Shown here: piece after piece, positions 26,485-35,642 of the stretch
How the letters are laid out: every line of letters starts with the position of its first letter
Numbering within the stretch: the first letter of the stretch is position 1
Origin: Victivallaceae bacterium
GTDB taxonomy: Bacteria > Verrucomicrobiota > Lentisphaeria > Victivallales > Victivallaceae
Assembly (NCBI GenBank): GCA_024405735.1
Contig: JAKSOF010000010.1
Coordinates: forward strand, 22,897-86,896
Length of the DNA: 64,000 nt
Reading direction: 5' to 3'
Notes under the pieces: generated by a model
Databases searched by the model: none
What the model saw: only the letters and a program-made list of their open reading frames with translations
Told to the model about the DNA's origin: nothing
Translations under genes and position numbers: made by a program

Positions 26485-26502
26485 GTGGAAATGAAATTGC
26501 GA

Positions 26503-29500
26503 CTATTTGATGACCGCAAAGAATTGGTTCTTCTCCGGAGCATCGTTCCAGTCGGTATCGACCTCAATGCTGCCGCTCTTGATCTCCTTGGCGAACTTCT
26601 CTTGCACAAAGTCATACAACTCACCATCGACGAGGTGCAACTTCGCACCTTTGCCGACCGTCATCTTGAAGCCGTCGTCGATCTCGTCGGCGCCGAGCCA
26701 GACTTCAGCATTCTTGCCGACCGAGAGCGTATCTTTGCCGACGCCGAAATCAAGATCATCGATCCGGGCTGTCATATCGTTGCCGAAAGTCAACGTATCG
26801 TTGCCCGCGCCGAGATCAAGCCTTTCCGCCGTAAACACACCGCCAGCCAGCGTCACTTTATCGTTGCCCGCACCCAACGTGATCGCTTTGGCGGCAAAGA
26901 CCGAATCCTTGCCGACGCTCAATGTATCGTTACCCTTTTTCATCGTGACATTGCCGACATTAACCTTGCTGTAATTGCCGAAGGTCATTTTTGCGCTCTT
27001 GGCTTCGTCATCAAACGCCACGTTTCCTGCGGTCAATTCCGTTTCATTGCCGTCGCCGATCTTGCCCGACGCACTCGTCAACGTCGTAACATTTGTGATG
27101 TCACCATTGATCGTAACTTCCGCCAACGCGCCGATCGTCAATGTATCCGTACCATCGCCGAAATCAAGCGATGCCGCCGTAAACGTACCGCCCGAAATCG
27201 TCAGCTTGTCGTTGCCCGCGCCGAGTTTGATCTCTCCGGCGCTGAACGTACCGCCACCGAAACTCAAGGTGTCGTTACCCGCGCCCATTTCGATCGCACC
27301 GCTTTGCCAAACGCTATATTTGCCGACGCTCAATGTGTCGTTACCTTTTTTCATCGTGACATTGCCGACATTAACCTTGCTGTAATTGCCGAAGGTCATT
27401 TTTGCGCTCTTGGCTTCGTCATCAAACGCCACGTTTCCTGCGGTCAATTCCGTTTCATTGCCGTCGCCGATCTTGCCCGATGCCGCCGTCAGCGTCGTGA
27501 TGTCCGCGATGGTACCGCCGGTAAATTTTTCATCCTCGGATATTTCACCGATCTTGACTTCCGCCAACGTGCCGATGCTCAACGTATCGTTGCCCTTGCC
27601 GAAGTCAAGCGATGCCGCCGTAAACTCGCCGCCCGAAATCGTCAGTTTGTCGTTGCCGCTGTAGAAATTAATTGCGCCGCTTTCCCAAACGCTGTCTTTG
27701 CCGATAGTCAACGTATCGTTGCCGTCTGTCATATTGACCTTTGCCACATCGACTTTATTGTAATTACCGAACGTGAATTTTGCACTGTTTCCGGTAGCAC
27801 GGAGAGTTCCGGAGGCTGTCAATTGCGTGTATTGCGGCTTACCGTTCTTGCCGACACTTCCGTTGGCAAACGTCAAATTGCTGACTTTGACCACATCTCC
27901 CGTTAACGATTTTTCTTTGTTTCCCTTTATCGTGACAACAGAATTCGAGCCGACGGAAATACTGTTCTTTTGACTTTCGCGGAAGATGATTTCATCCACC
28001 GTGAAAGTCGAATCTTTGCCGATGCTCAACGAACCGCCCATCGTCGGCATATCAAGATATGCCAACTCGACGACGCTGTTGTTGCCAAACGTCATTTTTG
28101 CATTCTTGGCGCTGGTGTCAAACGTCACCGTACCGGCGGTCAATTTCGTTTCGTTTCCGCTCTTGCCCGCCGAGGAAGTCAGCGTCTCGACATCCTTGAT
28201 GTCACCATCGATCGTAACTTTTGCCGACGCGCCGATGCTCAACGTATCGTTGCCCGCGCCGAAGTCAAGCGATGCCGCCGTAAACTCGCCGCCCGAAATC
28301 GTCAGCTTGTCGTTGCCGCCGAAGAACTCAATCGCGTCGCTTTCCCAGACGCTGTCTTTGCCGATAGTCAACGTATCGTTGCCCGACGTCATCTCAATGC
28401 TTTGAAGCGTCAGGTTGCTGTCGTTTCCTGCCGAAAACTTGGCGTTTTTCACCTTGAACGACAGCGCACCGTTGATGGCAAGAGAGGAAGCAACCTGCTT
28501 CCCGGCAGCGACCGACAGCGAATCGACCGCGACCGCACCGTCGATCACATTGCCCGCATCGGAAACCGACAATTTGCCGACGTTTATCTTGCCGGGATCG
28601 TCCGCAACAGTTCCGCTCTTGAGGACCAACTCTTTGGCTCCGACGGAAGCCGTGCCGCCAAGCAACACGCCGCCGTTTTGCACCGTCAGTTTCTTAAAAT
28701 CCTGTCTTAAAAATTTTGCGTCGATCGTTTCCTCTTTTCCGTCGATCACATAGGTCGAACCGTAAGTCACAGTCAACGTGCCGGGGACAACGGTGATATC
28801 GTACTCGTTTGACACGTCGGTTTTGCCGCGCATGACCTGCAAAGTCGCCGTATTTTGCGCCTCGCCGATGTCGGTGATACTTCCCGTCACCGTCACGATC
28901 AACTTGTCGCCTTTTTGCGTTTTGCCGGAAACGGTGTATTTCTTTGCCGTCAGCGCCTTGCCGTTGTAAGCCTTTTGGGCATTCGCCGTAGAGATCGTGA
29001 TCGCAGTGCGCGGCAACACCGTCAAATCGCCCGCAACTTGCGTGATATTATAGTTCGACGGTTTTGTATTGTCGGCAAGAGTATAAGTGAATTCGTTTTT
29101 GCTTGTACCGACTTCCGTCTGACTGCCCGTTACGGTATAAGTTGCGCCCTCGCCCGCCGCCCATCCGGCGCCAGAAACCGTGACCGTGTCACAGGTCAAC
29201 GGCGTTCCGTCGTATACCTTTTGGGCGCTTCCACTCGTCAACGTCACTTGACGCGGCGTCACCGTCAACGTCCCGTCGTACGTTGTAACCGCGTATTCTC
29301 CGGTCACGTCCACTTCTCCGCGCATCACTTTGTAACTTGTGACTTTATTCGCCGTTTCCCCGGCATCCGTGATCGACCCCTCAACTGTCGCATTGACCGT
29401 GTCGCCTTCCTTCACTCCGGCAAACGTATACCCTGCCGTCAAGGCTTTGCCGTCATAGACCTTGCTGCCGCTATCGGCAGTGATTGTGATCGCGGTGCGC

Positions 29501-29919
29501 ATATCCGTGTTCAAACTTACAGAAGGAGTGTAAACCGGTTTCTCGGAGGAACCGGCAAAAACGTCCGCGCGGAAAACCCATATGCCGGGATCATACCCAT
29601 ACTTGTCAAGTACGTAACTTGTGGAGGTTCCGCGCCCCTCCTCTTTATTTACCCATGTTTCCGCACCGCCGTTGATACTCAAATAAAGATCGTAAGTATG
29701 AAAACCTTCCTGAAAATTCCCAAAGACAAGATCGACTTGTGTGGCATTCTGCGTCGCGCTTAACGTAACGGGGAGATCGACCTCGTCGGAACCAGAACAA
29801 AGCTCATCTGCCGAAGTACCGCAAAGGTCATCAGTCGGACAGTCAACATAACATTCTCCTCCATTACTCTTGCTGGAAAAGACGAAAAGTTGAGGGGACC
29901 CATAGGCAAATGATTCCAT
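26503..29919 (-). CDS. Large secreted/surface repeat protein with MBG domains and RTX-like GNDTL repeats
   Basis: 1138 residues. Residues 1-50 hold four cysteines in acidic sequence and no Sec signal peptide. Residues about 141-385 are three MBG/YDG-type beta domains (KVYDGKALT, KVYDGTPLT, KAYNGKALT). Residues about 390-1120 form a repetitive beta-solenoid-like region built on GxGNDTLSIG and GGNDKLTISGG units, the core of RTX calcium-binding nonapeptides. The C-terminus ends FFAVIK. Missing signal peptide plus RTX-like repeats point to type I secretion (inference). TAGGAGTG precedes the ATG at 29919. It lies 27 bases after the WecA-CapD fusion gene and may share its transcript. Function is probably adhesive or structural. 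Confidence 0.8.
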   Translation of the reverse strand: MESFAYGSPQLFVFSSKSNGGECYVDCPTDDLCGTSADELCSGSDEVDLPVTLSATQNATQVDLVFGNFQEGFHTYDLYLSINGGAETWVNKEEGRGTSTSYVLDKYGYDPGIWVFRADVFAGSSEKPVYTPSVSLNTDMRTAITITADSGSKVYDGKALTAGYTFAGVKEGDTVNATVEGSITDAGETANKVTSYKVMRGEVDVTGEYAVTTYDGTLTVTPRQVTLTSGSAQKVYDGTPLTCDTVTVSGAGWAAGEGATYTVTGSQTEVGTSKNEFTYTLADNTKPSNYNITQVAGDLTVLPRTAITISTANAQKAYNGKALTAKKYTVSGKTQKGDKLIVTVTGSITDIGEAQNTATLQVMRGKTDVSNEYDITVVPGTLTVTYGSTYVIDGKEETIDAKFLRQDFKKLTVQNGGVLLGGTASVGAKELVLKSGTVADDPGKINVGKLSVSDAGNVIDGAVAVDSLSVAAGKQVASSLAINGALSFKVKNAKFSAGNDSNLTLQSIEMTSGNDTLTIGKDSVWESDAIEFFGGNDKLTISGGEFTAASLDFGAGNDTLSIGASAKVTIDGDIKDVETLTSSAGKSGNETKLTAGTVTFDTSAKNAKMTFGNNSVVELAYLDMPTMGGSLSIGKDSTFTVDEIIFRESQKNSISVGSNSVVTIKGNKEKSLTGDVVKVSNLTFANGSVGKNGKPQYTQLTASGTLRATGNSAKFTFGNYNKVDVAKVNMTDGNDTLTIGKDSVWESGAINFYSGNDKLTISGGEFTAASLDFGKGNDTLSIGTLAEVKIGEISEDEKFTGGTIADITTLTAASGKIGDGNETELTAGNVAFDDEAKSAKMTFGNYSKVNVGNVTMKKGNDTLSVGKYSVWQSGAIEMGAGNDTLSFGGGTFSAGEIKLGAGNDKLTISGGTFTAASLDFGDGTDTLTIGALAEVTINGDITNVTTLTSASGKIGDGNETELTAGNVAFDDEAKSAKMTFGNYSKVNVGNVTMKKGNDTLSVGKDSVFAAKAITLGAGNDKVTLAGGVFTAERLDLGAGNDTLTFGNDMTARIDDLDFGVGKDTLSVGKNAEVWLGADEIDDGFKMTVGKGAKLHLVDGELYDFVQEKFAKEIKSGSIEVDTDWNDAPEKNQFFAVIK
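26936..27069 (-). repeat. Near-perfect intragenic duplication, copy 1
   Basis: About 130 bases identical to 27347-27480, offset 411 bases (137 codons), inside the repeat region of the giant protein gene. It encodes GKIGDGNETELTAGNV... and following residues. Confidence 0.9.
27347..27480 (-). repeat. Near-perfect intragenic duplication, copy 2
   Basis: Second copy of 26936-27069. The identity extends to synonymous positions, indicating recent duplication or gene conversion. Confidence 0.9.
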
Positions 29920-29946
29920 TTTACACTCCTATATTATGATCTGACA

Positions 29947-31824
29947 TTACATTGATTTGTTTTCCGCCTGCGAAAAGTCAAGGATCTCCTCCTGGACCGA
30001 GAAACGCATCACCTGCAGATGATGCCGCATGGCAAATTCATTGACGGTCCGAAGTTTTTCCTCCGGGATATTCCGGGAAGCGACGATGATGATGTCAAAC
30101 GGCGTTTTCTCGTAAATTCTGTCGAAGTCGGAGGATCTGCCGATCACCGGAAGACTGTTGATCCGCATATTCTGCAAGGCGGGTTCATCGTCCACGATAC
30201 CGATGAAATCACAGGGACGCTGGACGTTGCCGATCCGGAAATGATAGGTCACAAACAGACGGCAAAAAAGACCGCCTCCGTAAATCAGCGCCCGCAATCG
30301 CTCCGTGTTTGACAGCAAACGGCTTTGCTGAAGTTTGAAAAGCCACAAGCCTTCCGCGTAGCGGATAAAGAAACGTTCCCCCACGATGAGGCAAAGCGAG
30401 AGCAGGATAAAGAGCAGCAGCAACACCACAAAACGCCCCGCCGGGATCAGGATCCATTGCTGATGTCTGGCAATTCCGAAAATTGCACAGGCAATCATCG
30501 CACCGCCGAGAAAAAGCCACAGCAACCGGCTGTAATCGGTAATGCTCGCCCGCAACCAGTAGACCCGGTAAATGCCGGAAACATACAGCAACAGCAAAAT
30601 CGGTGTCAGCATCATCACGGCGATCAATCCGTGAATGTGAAAATGCAGAATTCTGCAACTGAAAAAGAGCGCGCCGCTGATCATCGCCAGATCAAAAAGC
30701 GGATGAAAAACGTTGATCAAAATTCCTTTGCGCGGCAGAGAAAAACCTTTGCCCACCAGATTTGCCGATGCCATCAGTTCGGGGATCGCCAGATGACGGA
30801 TCGCGACGATGATCCCCGCCACCAGCAGAAAGAAAGCGACCCCAGGCGCCGTATCCAGGAAAAACGTCAGCAAAATCGACAAAAGCGCGAAGCCGCCGGC
30901 GAGACAGTAGAGAACGAACGCCGCTTTGCTCTGCCCCCCCGTTTCGCGGAGCAACCGGTGGTGCAAGTGATCCTGATCGGCTGACATCACCCCCTGCGCC
31001 GTGGGATTGAGCAATTTCCGCACGACCCGCCGCCAGACGGCAAGCGCTTCGTCAAAAATCGGCACCCCGATCGCCAGAAGCGGCACCAGCAAACTGGTGA
31101 GCGTCGCCGCGCGATCCTGTCCCGACAGCGCCGTCACGGCAAAGACGAAACCGATAAAGGTACTGCCGACATCGCCGAGAAAAATTTTCGCCGGATGGAA
31201 ATTATAACGCAAAAAACCGAGACAGCTGCCGAGCAAAACCAGCATTACGACCACTTCGTCCTGATGTCCGCCGCGGATCAGAAACCATATGGCAAGACAT
31301 CCTGCCGACACCGAAGAAATTCCGCCGGCGACACCGTCCATACCGTCGATCAGATTGAATGCGTTGATGATGCCGACGACCCACAAAACCGTAAAACCGA
31401 GCATCAGGAACCAGGGGAATTCCCATCCGGCGATCGACATCGCGCACGGCGCCATAAAACAAACGGTGGCGGCGCACAGGATCTGTACGATCAATTTGAG
31501 GCGCGCGGACAAATCGTAACGGTCGTCCACCACTCCGAGGATCGCCAATACGCCCCCCGGCAAGAGCAACCGGAAAAAGAGATTGCTCGTCGGCGGCGAC
31601 CACAAAAAATAAGCGCCGAGCGAAAGGAAAAACGCTACGACGACCGCGATACCGCCGCCGCGCGGAACCGGTTGCTTATGGATATGACGGCCGCCGGGCT
31701 GATCCAGCATTCCGAATTTCGGCAATATCTGAATCGCAAGTTTCGTTCCGGCTAAAGAAATAAAAAATGCGATCAAAGGGAATGTCAGCAATCTGACGAC
31801 AGCAAGAATTTCCGGGAACCTCAT
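29947..31824 (-). CDS. Fusion of a WecA/TagO-type glycosyl-1-phosphate transferase and a CapD/FlaA1 N-terminal domain
   Basis: 625 residues. Residues 1-350 are a polytopic MraY/WecA family enzyme that loads sugar-1-phosphate on undecaprenyl phosphate: GVVDDRYDLSARLK (about 97-110), NAFNLIDGMDG (154-164), FLGDVGS and DHLHHRL are all visible. Residues about 370-480 are four more membrane segments, and 490-625 a Rossmann-like domain (ALIYGGGLFCRLF, FIGIVDDEP, IIVASRNIPEEKL). That C-terminal half resembles the N-terminal part of FlaA1/CapD-type epimerases without the SDR catalytic part. GAGG precedes the ATG. It likely initiates the polysaccharide made by the nearby cluster. Confidence 0.85.
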   Translation of the reverse strand: MRFPEILAVVRLLTFPLIAFFISLAGTKLAIQILPKFGMLDQPGGRHIHKQPVPRGGGIAVVVAFFLSLGAYFLWSPPTSNLFFRLLLPGGVLAILGVVDDRYDLSARLKLIVQILCAATVCFMAPCAMSIAGWEFPWFLMLGFTVLWVVGIINAFNLIDGMDGVAGGISSVSAGCLAIWFLIRGGHQDEVVVMLVLLGSCLGFLRYNFHPAKIFLGDVGSTFIGFVFAVTALSGQDRAATLTSLLVPLLAIGVPIFDEALAVWRRVVRKLLNPTAQGVMSADQDHLHHRLLRETGGQSKAAFVLYCLAGGFALLSILLTFFLDTAPGVAFFLLVAGIIVAIRHLAIPELMASANLVGKGFSLPRKGILINVFHPLFDLAMISGALFFSCRILHFHIHGLIAVMMLTPILLLLYVSGIYRVYWLRASITDYSRLLWLFLGGAMIACAIFGIARHQQWILIPAGRFVVLLLLFILLSLCLIVGERFFIRYAEGLWLFKLQQSRLLSNTERLRALIYGGGLFCRLFVTYHFRIGNVQRPCDFIGIVDDEPALQNMRINSLPVIGRSSDFDRIYEKTPFDIIIVASRNIPEEKLRTVNEFAMRHHLQVMRFSVQEEILDFSQAENKSM

Positions 31825-31867
31825 ATTTACCTCATAATTTCATGCAAAAGAACGCTTGCTTCGCCGT

Positions 31868-31896
31868 AATATAGTCATATTTGCAATTTTTGTCAA
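31868..31896 (-). promoter_or_regulatory. Promoter of the WecA-CapD fusion gene
   Basis: Minus-strand TTGACA (31891-31896), 17-bp spacer, TATATT (31868-31873). Confidence 0.8.
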
Positions 31897-31903
31897 ACGA
31901 AAT

Positions 31904-31932
31904 TTGACATCACATACTGGATATGCTATATT
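31904..31932 (+). promoter_or_regulatory. Promoter of the tviB-like gene
   Basis: TTGACA (31904-31909), 17-bp spacer, TATATT (31927-31932), 7 bases from the divergent promoter. A shared regulator could act on both. Confidence 0.8.
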
Positions 31933-31966
31933 ATTGCACCGAATCGGAGAAGTAAGGATATCTGAA

Positions 31967-33253
31967 ATGTTGAAAAAAATCACGGATGGTACAATCAAAG
32001 TCGCGGTGGTCGGACTGGGGTATGTGGGGCTTCCGCTCGCCGTTGAGTTCGGAAAAAAATTCGATACGGTCGGATTTGACAAAAAAACGGAACGGCTGGA
32101 AAGTCTGCGCGGCGGTATCGATGCGACGCTGGAAACCTCCTCCGAGGAGTTGAAAAGCGCAAAATTTCTGCGTTACAGCGACGATCCCGAAACTCTGCGC
32201 GACCGGGACATTCTCATCGTAGCCGTACCGACGCCGGTCGATAAATACAACCGTCCCGATCTCACACCGCTTTACGGCGCGAGCGAGACCATCGGCAAAG
32301 TGATGAAGCCGGGCGCCATCGTGATTTACGAATCGACGGTCTACCCCGGTTGCACCGAGGAAGAATGTGTTCCCGTCCTGGAGCGCGAAAGCAAGATGAA
32401 ATTCAACCGGGACTTCTTCTGCGGCTACAGCCCGGAACGGATCAACCCCGGTGACAAGGAGCGTACGCTGACCAAGATCAAAAAGATCACCTCCGGCTCG
32501 ACTCCCGAAATCGCCGAGGTCGTTGACAAACTCTACAACTCTATCCTGCTCAACGGGACGCACCGTGCCAGTTCCATAAAAGTCGCGGAAGCGGCGAAGG
32601 TCATCGAAAACAGTCAGCGCGACATCAACATCGCTTTCGTCAATGAGCTTTCCAAAATCTTCCATTTGATCGGCATCGACACCAATGAAGTCCTCGATGC
32701 CGCAAGCACCAAGTGGAACTTCCTCAAATTCAAACCCGGTCTCGTCGGCGGTCACTGCATCGGCGTCGATCCTTACTATCTTACTCACAAGGCGCAGGAA
32801 CTCGGCTATCTGCCGGAAGTGATCCTTGCCGGTCGCCGCATCAATGACGGGATGGGACAATTCGTCGCTTCGGAAATCGTCAAACTGATGATAAAAAAGG
32901 ATCATAAAATACGCGGTGCAAAAGTGTTGCAACTCGGGATCACCTTCAAGGAAAATTGCACGGACATCCGCAACAGCCATGCCGTCGATGTGGTAAAAGA
33001 ATTGCAGAAATTCGGTTGCAACGTCGACATTTTCGACCCCTGGGCGAAACCGGAGGAAGTGGAAAAAGTCTATCAGTTGAAATCGCATCAGGATGCGGCA
33101 AAACTGCCGTTGCACCAATATGACGCGATCGTACTTGCCGTTGCCCACAAAGAATTTCAGGCACTTGACATTATGCAGTACGGGAACGGGACTCCGGTCA
33201 TCTACGACATCAAATGCGCATTGCCGCGTGAAATCGTGGACGACAGATTATAA
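31967..33253 (+). CDS. tviB: Nucleotide-sugar dehydrogenase, TviB/WbpO type (UDP-N-acetylhexosamine 6-dehydrogenase)
   Basis: NAD-dependent four-electron oxidation of a UDP-HexNAc to the uronic acid. The Rossmann motif VVGLGYVGLPLA (14-25), AVPTPVDKYNRPDL, YESTVYPGCTEE, GYSPERINPGD and catalytic Cys264 in GGHCIGVDPYYL are all in place, and the length (428) is normal. The wording of the PTPVD and SPERINPGD blocks follows TviB/WbpO more than UDP-glucose dehydrogenase. The ATG at 31967 has AGGA upstream; the longer frame from 31856 begins before the promoter. The product would supply a uronic acid to the surface polysaccharide. Confidence 0.88.
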   Translation: MLKKITDGTIKVAVVGLGYVGLPLAVEFGKKFDTVGFDKKTERLESLRGGIDATLETSSEELKSAKFLRYSDDPETLRDRDILIVAVPTPVDKYNRPDLTPLYGASETIGKVMKPGAIVIYESTVYPGCTEEECVPVLERESKMKFNRDFFCGYSPERINPGDKERTLTKIKKITSGSTPEIAEVVDKLYNSILLNGTHRASSIKVAEAAKVIENSQRDINIAFVNELSKIFHLIGIDTNEVLDAASTKWNFLKFKPGLVGGHCIGVDPYYLTHKAQELGYLPEVILAGRRINDGMGQFVASEIVKLMIKKDHKIRGAKVLQLGITFKENCTDIRNSHAVDVVKELQKFGCNVDIFDPWAKPEEVEKVYQLKSHQDAAKLPLHQYDAIVLAVAHKEFQALDIMQYGNGTPVIYDIKCALPREIVDDRL

Positions 33254-33276
33254 ATTTTGTGCATACAGGAACGTCG

Positions 33277-34419
33277 ATGAAGAAAAAAGTTTTTGTTTCC
33301 GGCTGTTACGACATGCTCCACTCCGGGCACGTCGCATTCTTTGAAGAGGCGGCGAGTTACGGCGACCTTTACGTCGGACTCGGTTCCGATCAGACGATCT
33401 ACGAATTGAAAGGGCGGCGCACCATCAACTCCGATGCCGAACGCCTTTATATGGTCAAGGCGTTGCGTTGCGTCAAAGATGCCTGGATCAGTTCCGGCAG
33501 CGGCATTATGGATTTTGAAAAGGAAGTCCGCGAACTCAAACCCGATATTTTCTTTGTCAATTCCGACGGATTCACCCCGGCGAAAGAAGCCTTCTGCAAG
33601 GAACTCGGCATCGAACTTATCGTCAGTAAACGGATCCCGAGCGCGGGACTTCCGGCGCGTTCGACAACGGCGATCCGGCAGGAATGCCGCATCCCCTACC
33701 GCGTCGAACTTTGCGGCGGCTGGCTCGACCAGCCGCGGGTCAATCATTTGTGCAAAGGCTCCGTCATCGTGATGAGCATTGAGCCGACGATGGAATTCAA
33801 CGACCGCAGCGGGATGGCGACAAGTTCGCGCAAAAAGGCGATCGAATTGTGGCAAACGCAAATTCCAGTCGGCGACCGCGAGCAACTTGCCAAAATGCTC
33901 TTTTGCGTCGACAATCCTCCGGGGACGGTGGCGATCAGCGGTTCGCAGGATCAACTGGGATTGCTTTTGCCCGGATTGAATAAACTCAATTACGACAACG
34001 GCTTCTGGCCGGTTTCGATCGATTCCGTGACCGATCCGGAAAAACTGAAATTCGTCGCCGATCATTTGTATCTGGTCGCGATGCCCCAGCGGCGCAACGG
34101 CTACGACGTGCTCGGAGATACGCATATCGACCTTGCGACGGCACAAATCATGGCGGAAACGACCGACCGCGCGTGGAATTCCATTATGAATGGCGACACC
34201 AAAGCATGGGGCGAAGCGACCAGGGAATTTCTCGACGCGCAGCTTAAAATGTTCCCGCGGATGCTGACGCCGGAAATCAGTGAAGCGATCGAATTCTACC
34301 GCAACACCGCCTACGGCTGGAAAATCACCGGTTGCGGCGGCGGCGGTTATCTCGTGCTGATTTCGGACAAACCGATCTCCCACGCAATCAAAGTCGTCCC
34401 CTGCCAGGTTAATTTTTAA
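33277..34419 (+). CDS. Fusion of a cytidylyltransferase-like domain and a GHMP-kinase-like domain
   Basis: 380 residues. Residues 1-135 are an HxGH nucleotidyltransferase (GCYDMLHSGH at 9-18, and ARSTTAIR at 127-134 in place of the ISTT motif) like RfaE2 or TagD. Residues about 140-380 resemble GHMP sugar kinases: RVELCGGWLDQP (142-153), GMATSSRKKA (179-188, the phosphate-loop position) and GCGGGGYL (352-359, motif 3). Such a protein could phosphorylate a sugar and activate it to an NDP- or ADP-sugar. AGGAA precedes the ATG at 33277; a GTG at 33259 is less likely. It lies between tviB and alr on one strand. Confidence 0.75.
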   Translation: MKKKVFVSGCYDMLHSGHVAFFEEAASYGDLYVGLGSDQTIYELKGRRTINSDAERLYMVKALRCVKDAWISSGSGIMDFEKEVRELKPDIFFVNSDGFTPAKEAFCKELGIELIVSKRIPSAGLPARSTTAIRQECRIPYRVELCGGWLDQPRVNHLCKGSVIVMSIEPTMEFNDRSGMATSSRKKAIELWQTQIPVGDREQLAKMLFCVDNPPGTVAISGSQDQLGLLLPGLNKLNYDNGFWPVSIDSVTDPEKLKFVADHLYLVAMPQRRNGYDVLGDTHIDLATAQIMAETTDRAWNSIMNGDTKAWGEATREFLDAQLKMFPRMLTPEISEAIEFYRNTAYGWKITGCGGGGYLVLISDKPISHAIKVVPCQVNF

Positions 34420-34440
34420 CGGGACATTGCGATATCGTTT

Positions 34441-35523
34441 ATGATACGGCGTTCCTGGGTTGAAATCGACTTGCAGGCGATTGCCCGTAATTATGCGGTC
34501 TACAAATCGCAACTTGCCCCGCAATTGAAGGTGATGGCGGTCGTCAAAGCCGACGCCTACGGGCACGGCGATGTCGAAGTCGCGAATGTACTACAAACGC
34601 AGGGGTGCGGCGATTTCGCCGTTTCCAATATTGAAGAAGCGATCAAACTCCGCGAAGCCGGCATCAAAGGGCAGATCCTGATCCTCGGCTACACCCCGAT
34701 CGACTGCGTCGAACTGCTGAAGCAGTACGACATCACACAGGCGTTGCTTTCCGAAGATTATGCGCAACGCCTTGCCGGACAAAACATCAAAGCACAATTT
34801 GCCATTGATACCGGAATGAACCGTATCGGGCTCGACTCCGACGATCCCAAAGAGTGCGAACGCATCATCCGCCAATATCAGACGCAATTTAAGTTGACGG
34901 GGCTTTTTACGCATTTATGCGTTGCCGACACCCCCGCCGAAGAAGCGTTTACCTCCGGGCAAATCGAAAATTTCAAAGCCGTTGCCGAAAGTGTCCAAGA
35001 TTTGCATTTGCCTTTCATCCACTGTATGAATTCCGCGGGCGGTTTATGGCAAAAGCCTTACGGCAATCTCGCGCGGCTCGGCATCGTACTTTACGGGTTG
35101 AAGCCGGATTATGACAATCAACTTCCCGACGGCATTTCCCCTGCCCTGCAATGGAAATCGGTGATCTCGCTCGTCAAGACGCTCCGCATCGGCGAAACCG
35201 TCGGTTACGGACGTACTTTCACGGCGAAAAGGGAAATGCGCATCGCGACGATTCCGACGGGATATGCCGACGGCTACAACCGGTTGCTTTCCAACCGCGG
35301 GTTCGTTTTGATCCACGGCAAAAAAGCGCCGCTTGTCGGCAGGGTGTGCATGGATCAAATTACCGTCGACGTGACGGAGATCCCCGAAGCGCAGTTCGAG
35401 GACGAAGTCACCTTGCTCGGCGATGGCTTCAATGCGGACGATATGGGCAAGATGATCAGCACGATCGGTTACGAGATCATCTGCGGCATCAGCAAGAGAG
35501 TCTCGAGAGTTTACAAAAAGTAA
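34441..35523 (+). CDS. alr: Alanine racemase
   Basis: PLP enzyme making D-alanine for peptidoglycan. Motifs: WVEIDLQAIARNY, the PLP lysine in VVKADAYGHG (near residue 36), IDTGMNRIG, HCMNSAGG, the catalytic Tyr in VGYGRTF, and CMDQITVDVT. 360 residues, intact. It follows the nucleotidyltransferase/GHMP gene by 21 bases on the same strand and converges with the GT26 gene downstream. Confidence 0.94.
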   Translation: MIRRSWVEIDLQAIARNYAVYKSQLAPQLKVMAVVKADAYGHGDVEVANVLQTQGCGDFAVSNIEEAIKLREAGIKGQILILGYTPIDCVELLKQYDITQALLSEDYAQRLAGQNIKAQFAIDTGMNRIGLDSDDPKECERIIRQYQTQFKLTGLFTHLCVADTPAEEAFTSGQIENFKAVAESVQDLHLPFIHCMNSAGGLWQKPYGNLARLGIVLYGLKPDYDNQLPDGISPALQWKSVISLVKTLRIGETVGYGRTFTAKREMRIATIPTGYADGYNRLLSNRGFVLIHGKKAPLVGRVCMDQITVDVTEIPEAQFEDEVTLLGDGFNADDMGKMISTIGYEIICGISKRVSRVYKK

Positions 35524-35642
35524 TTTCACTTGCCCGATAGATACGTCCGAGAAACTACGCACATATTAAAGACAGAGCTTAAAAAACATGAGGCTCGGCA
35601 ACAAATGTGCGCAAATATCGGACACGCTCCGGAGAAGACGAT

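Noticed and set aside
26936..27480. Regular DNA repeats that could suggest a CRISPR array
   Set aside because: They are long, in frame and encode protein repeats; no short repeats with unique spacers and no cas genes occur in the window.
26485..28710. Plus-strand open frames with long repetitive proteins
   Set aside because: They mirror the internal repeats of the giant minus-strand gene. The minus frame has start, ribosome site, terminator and known domain types.
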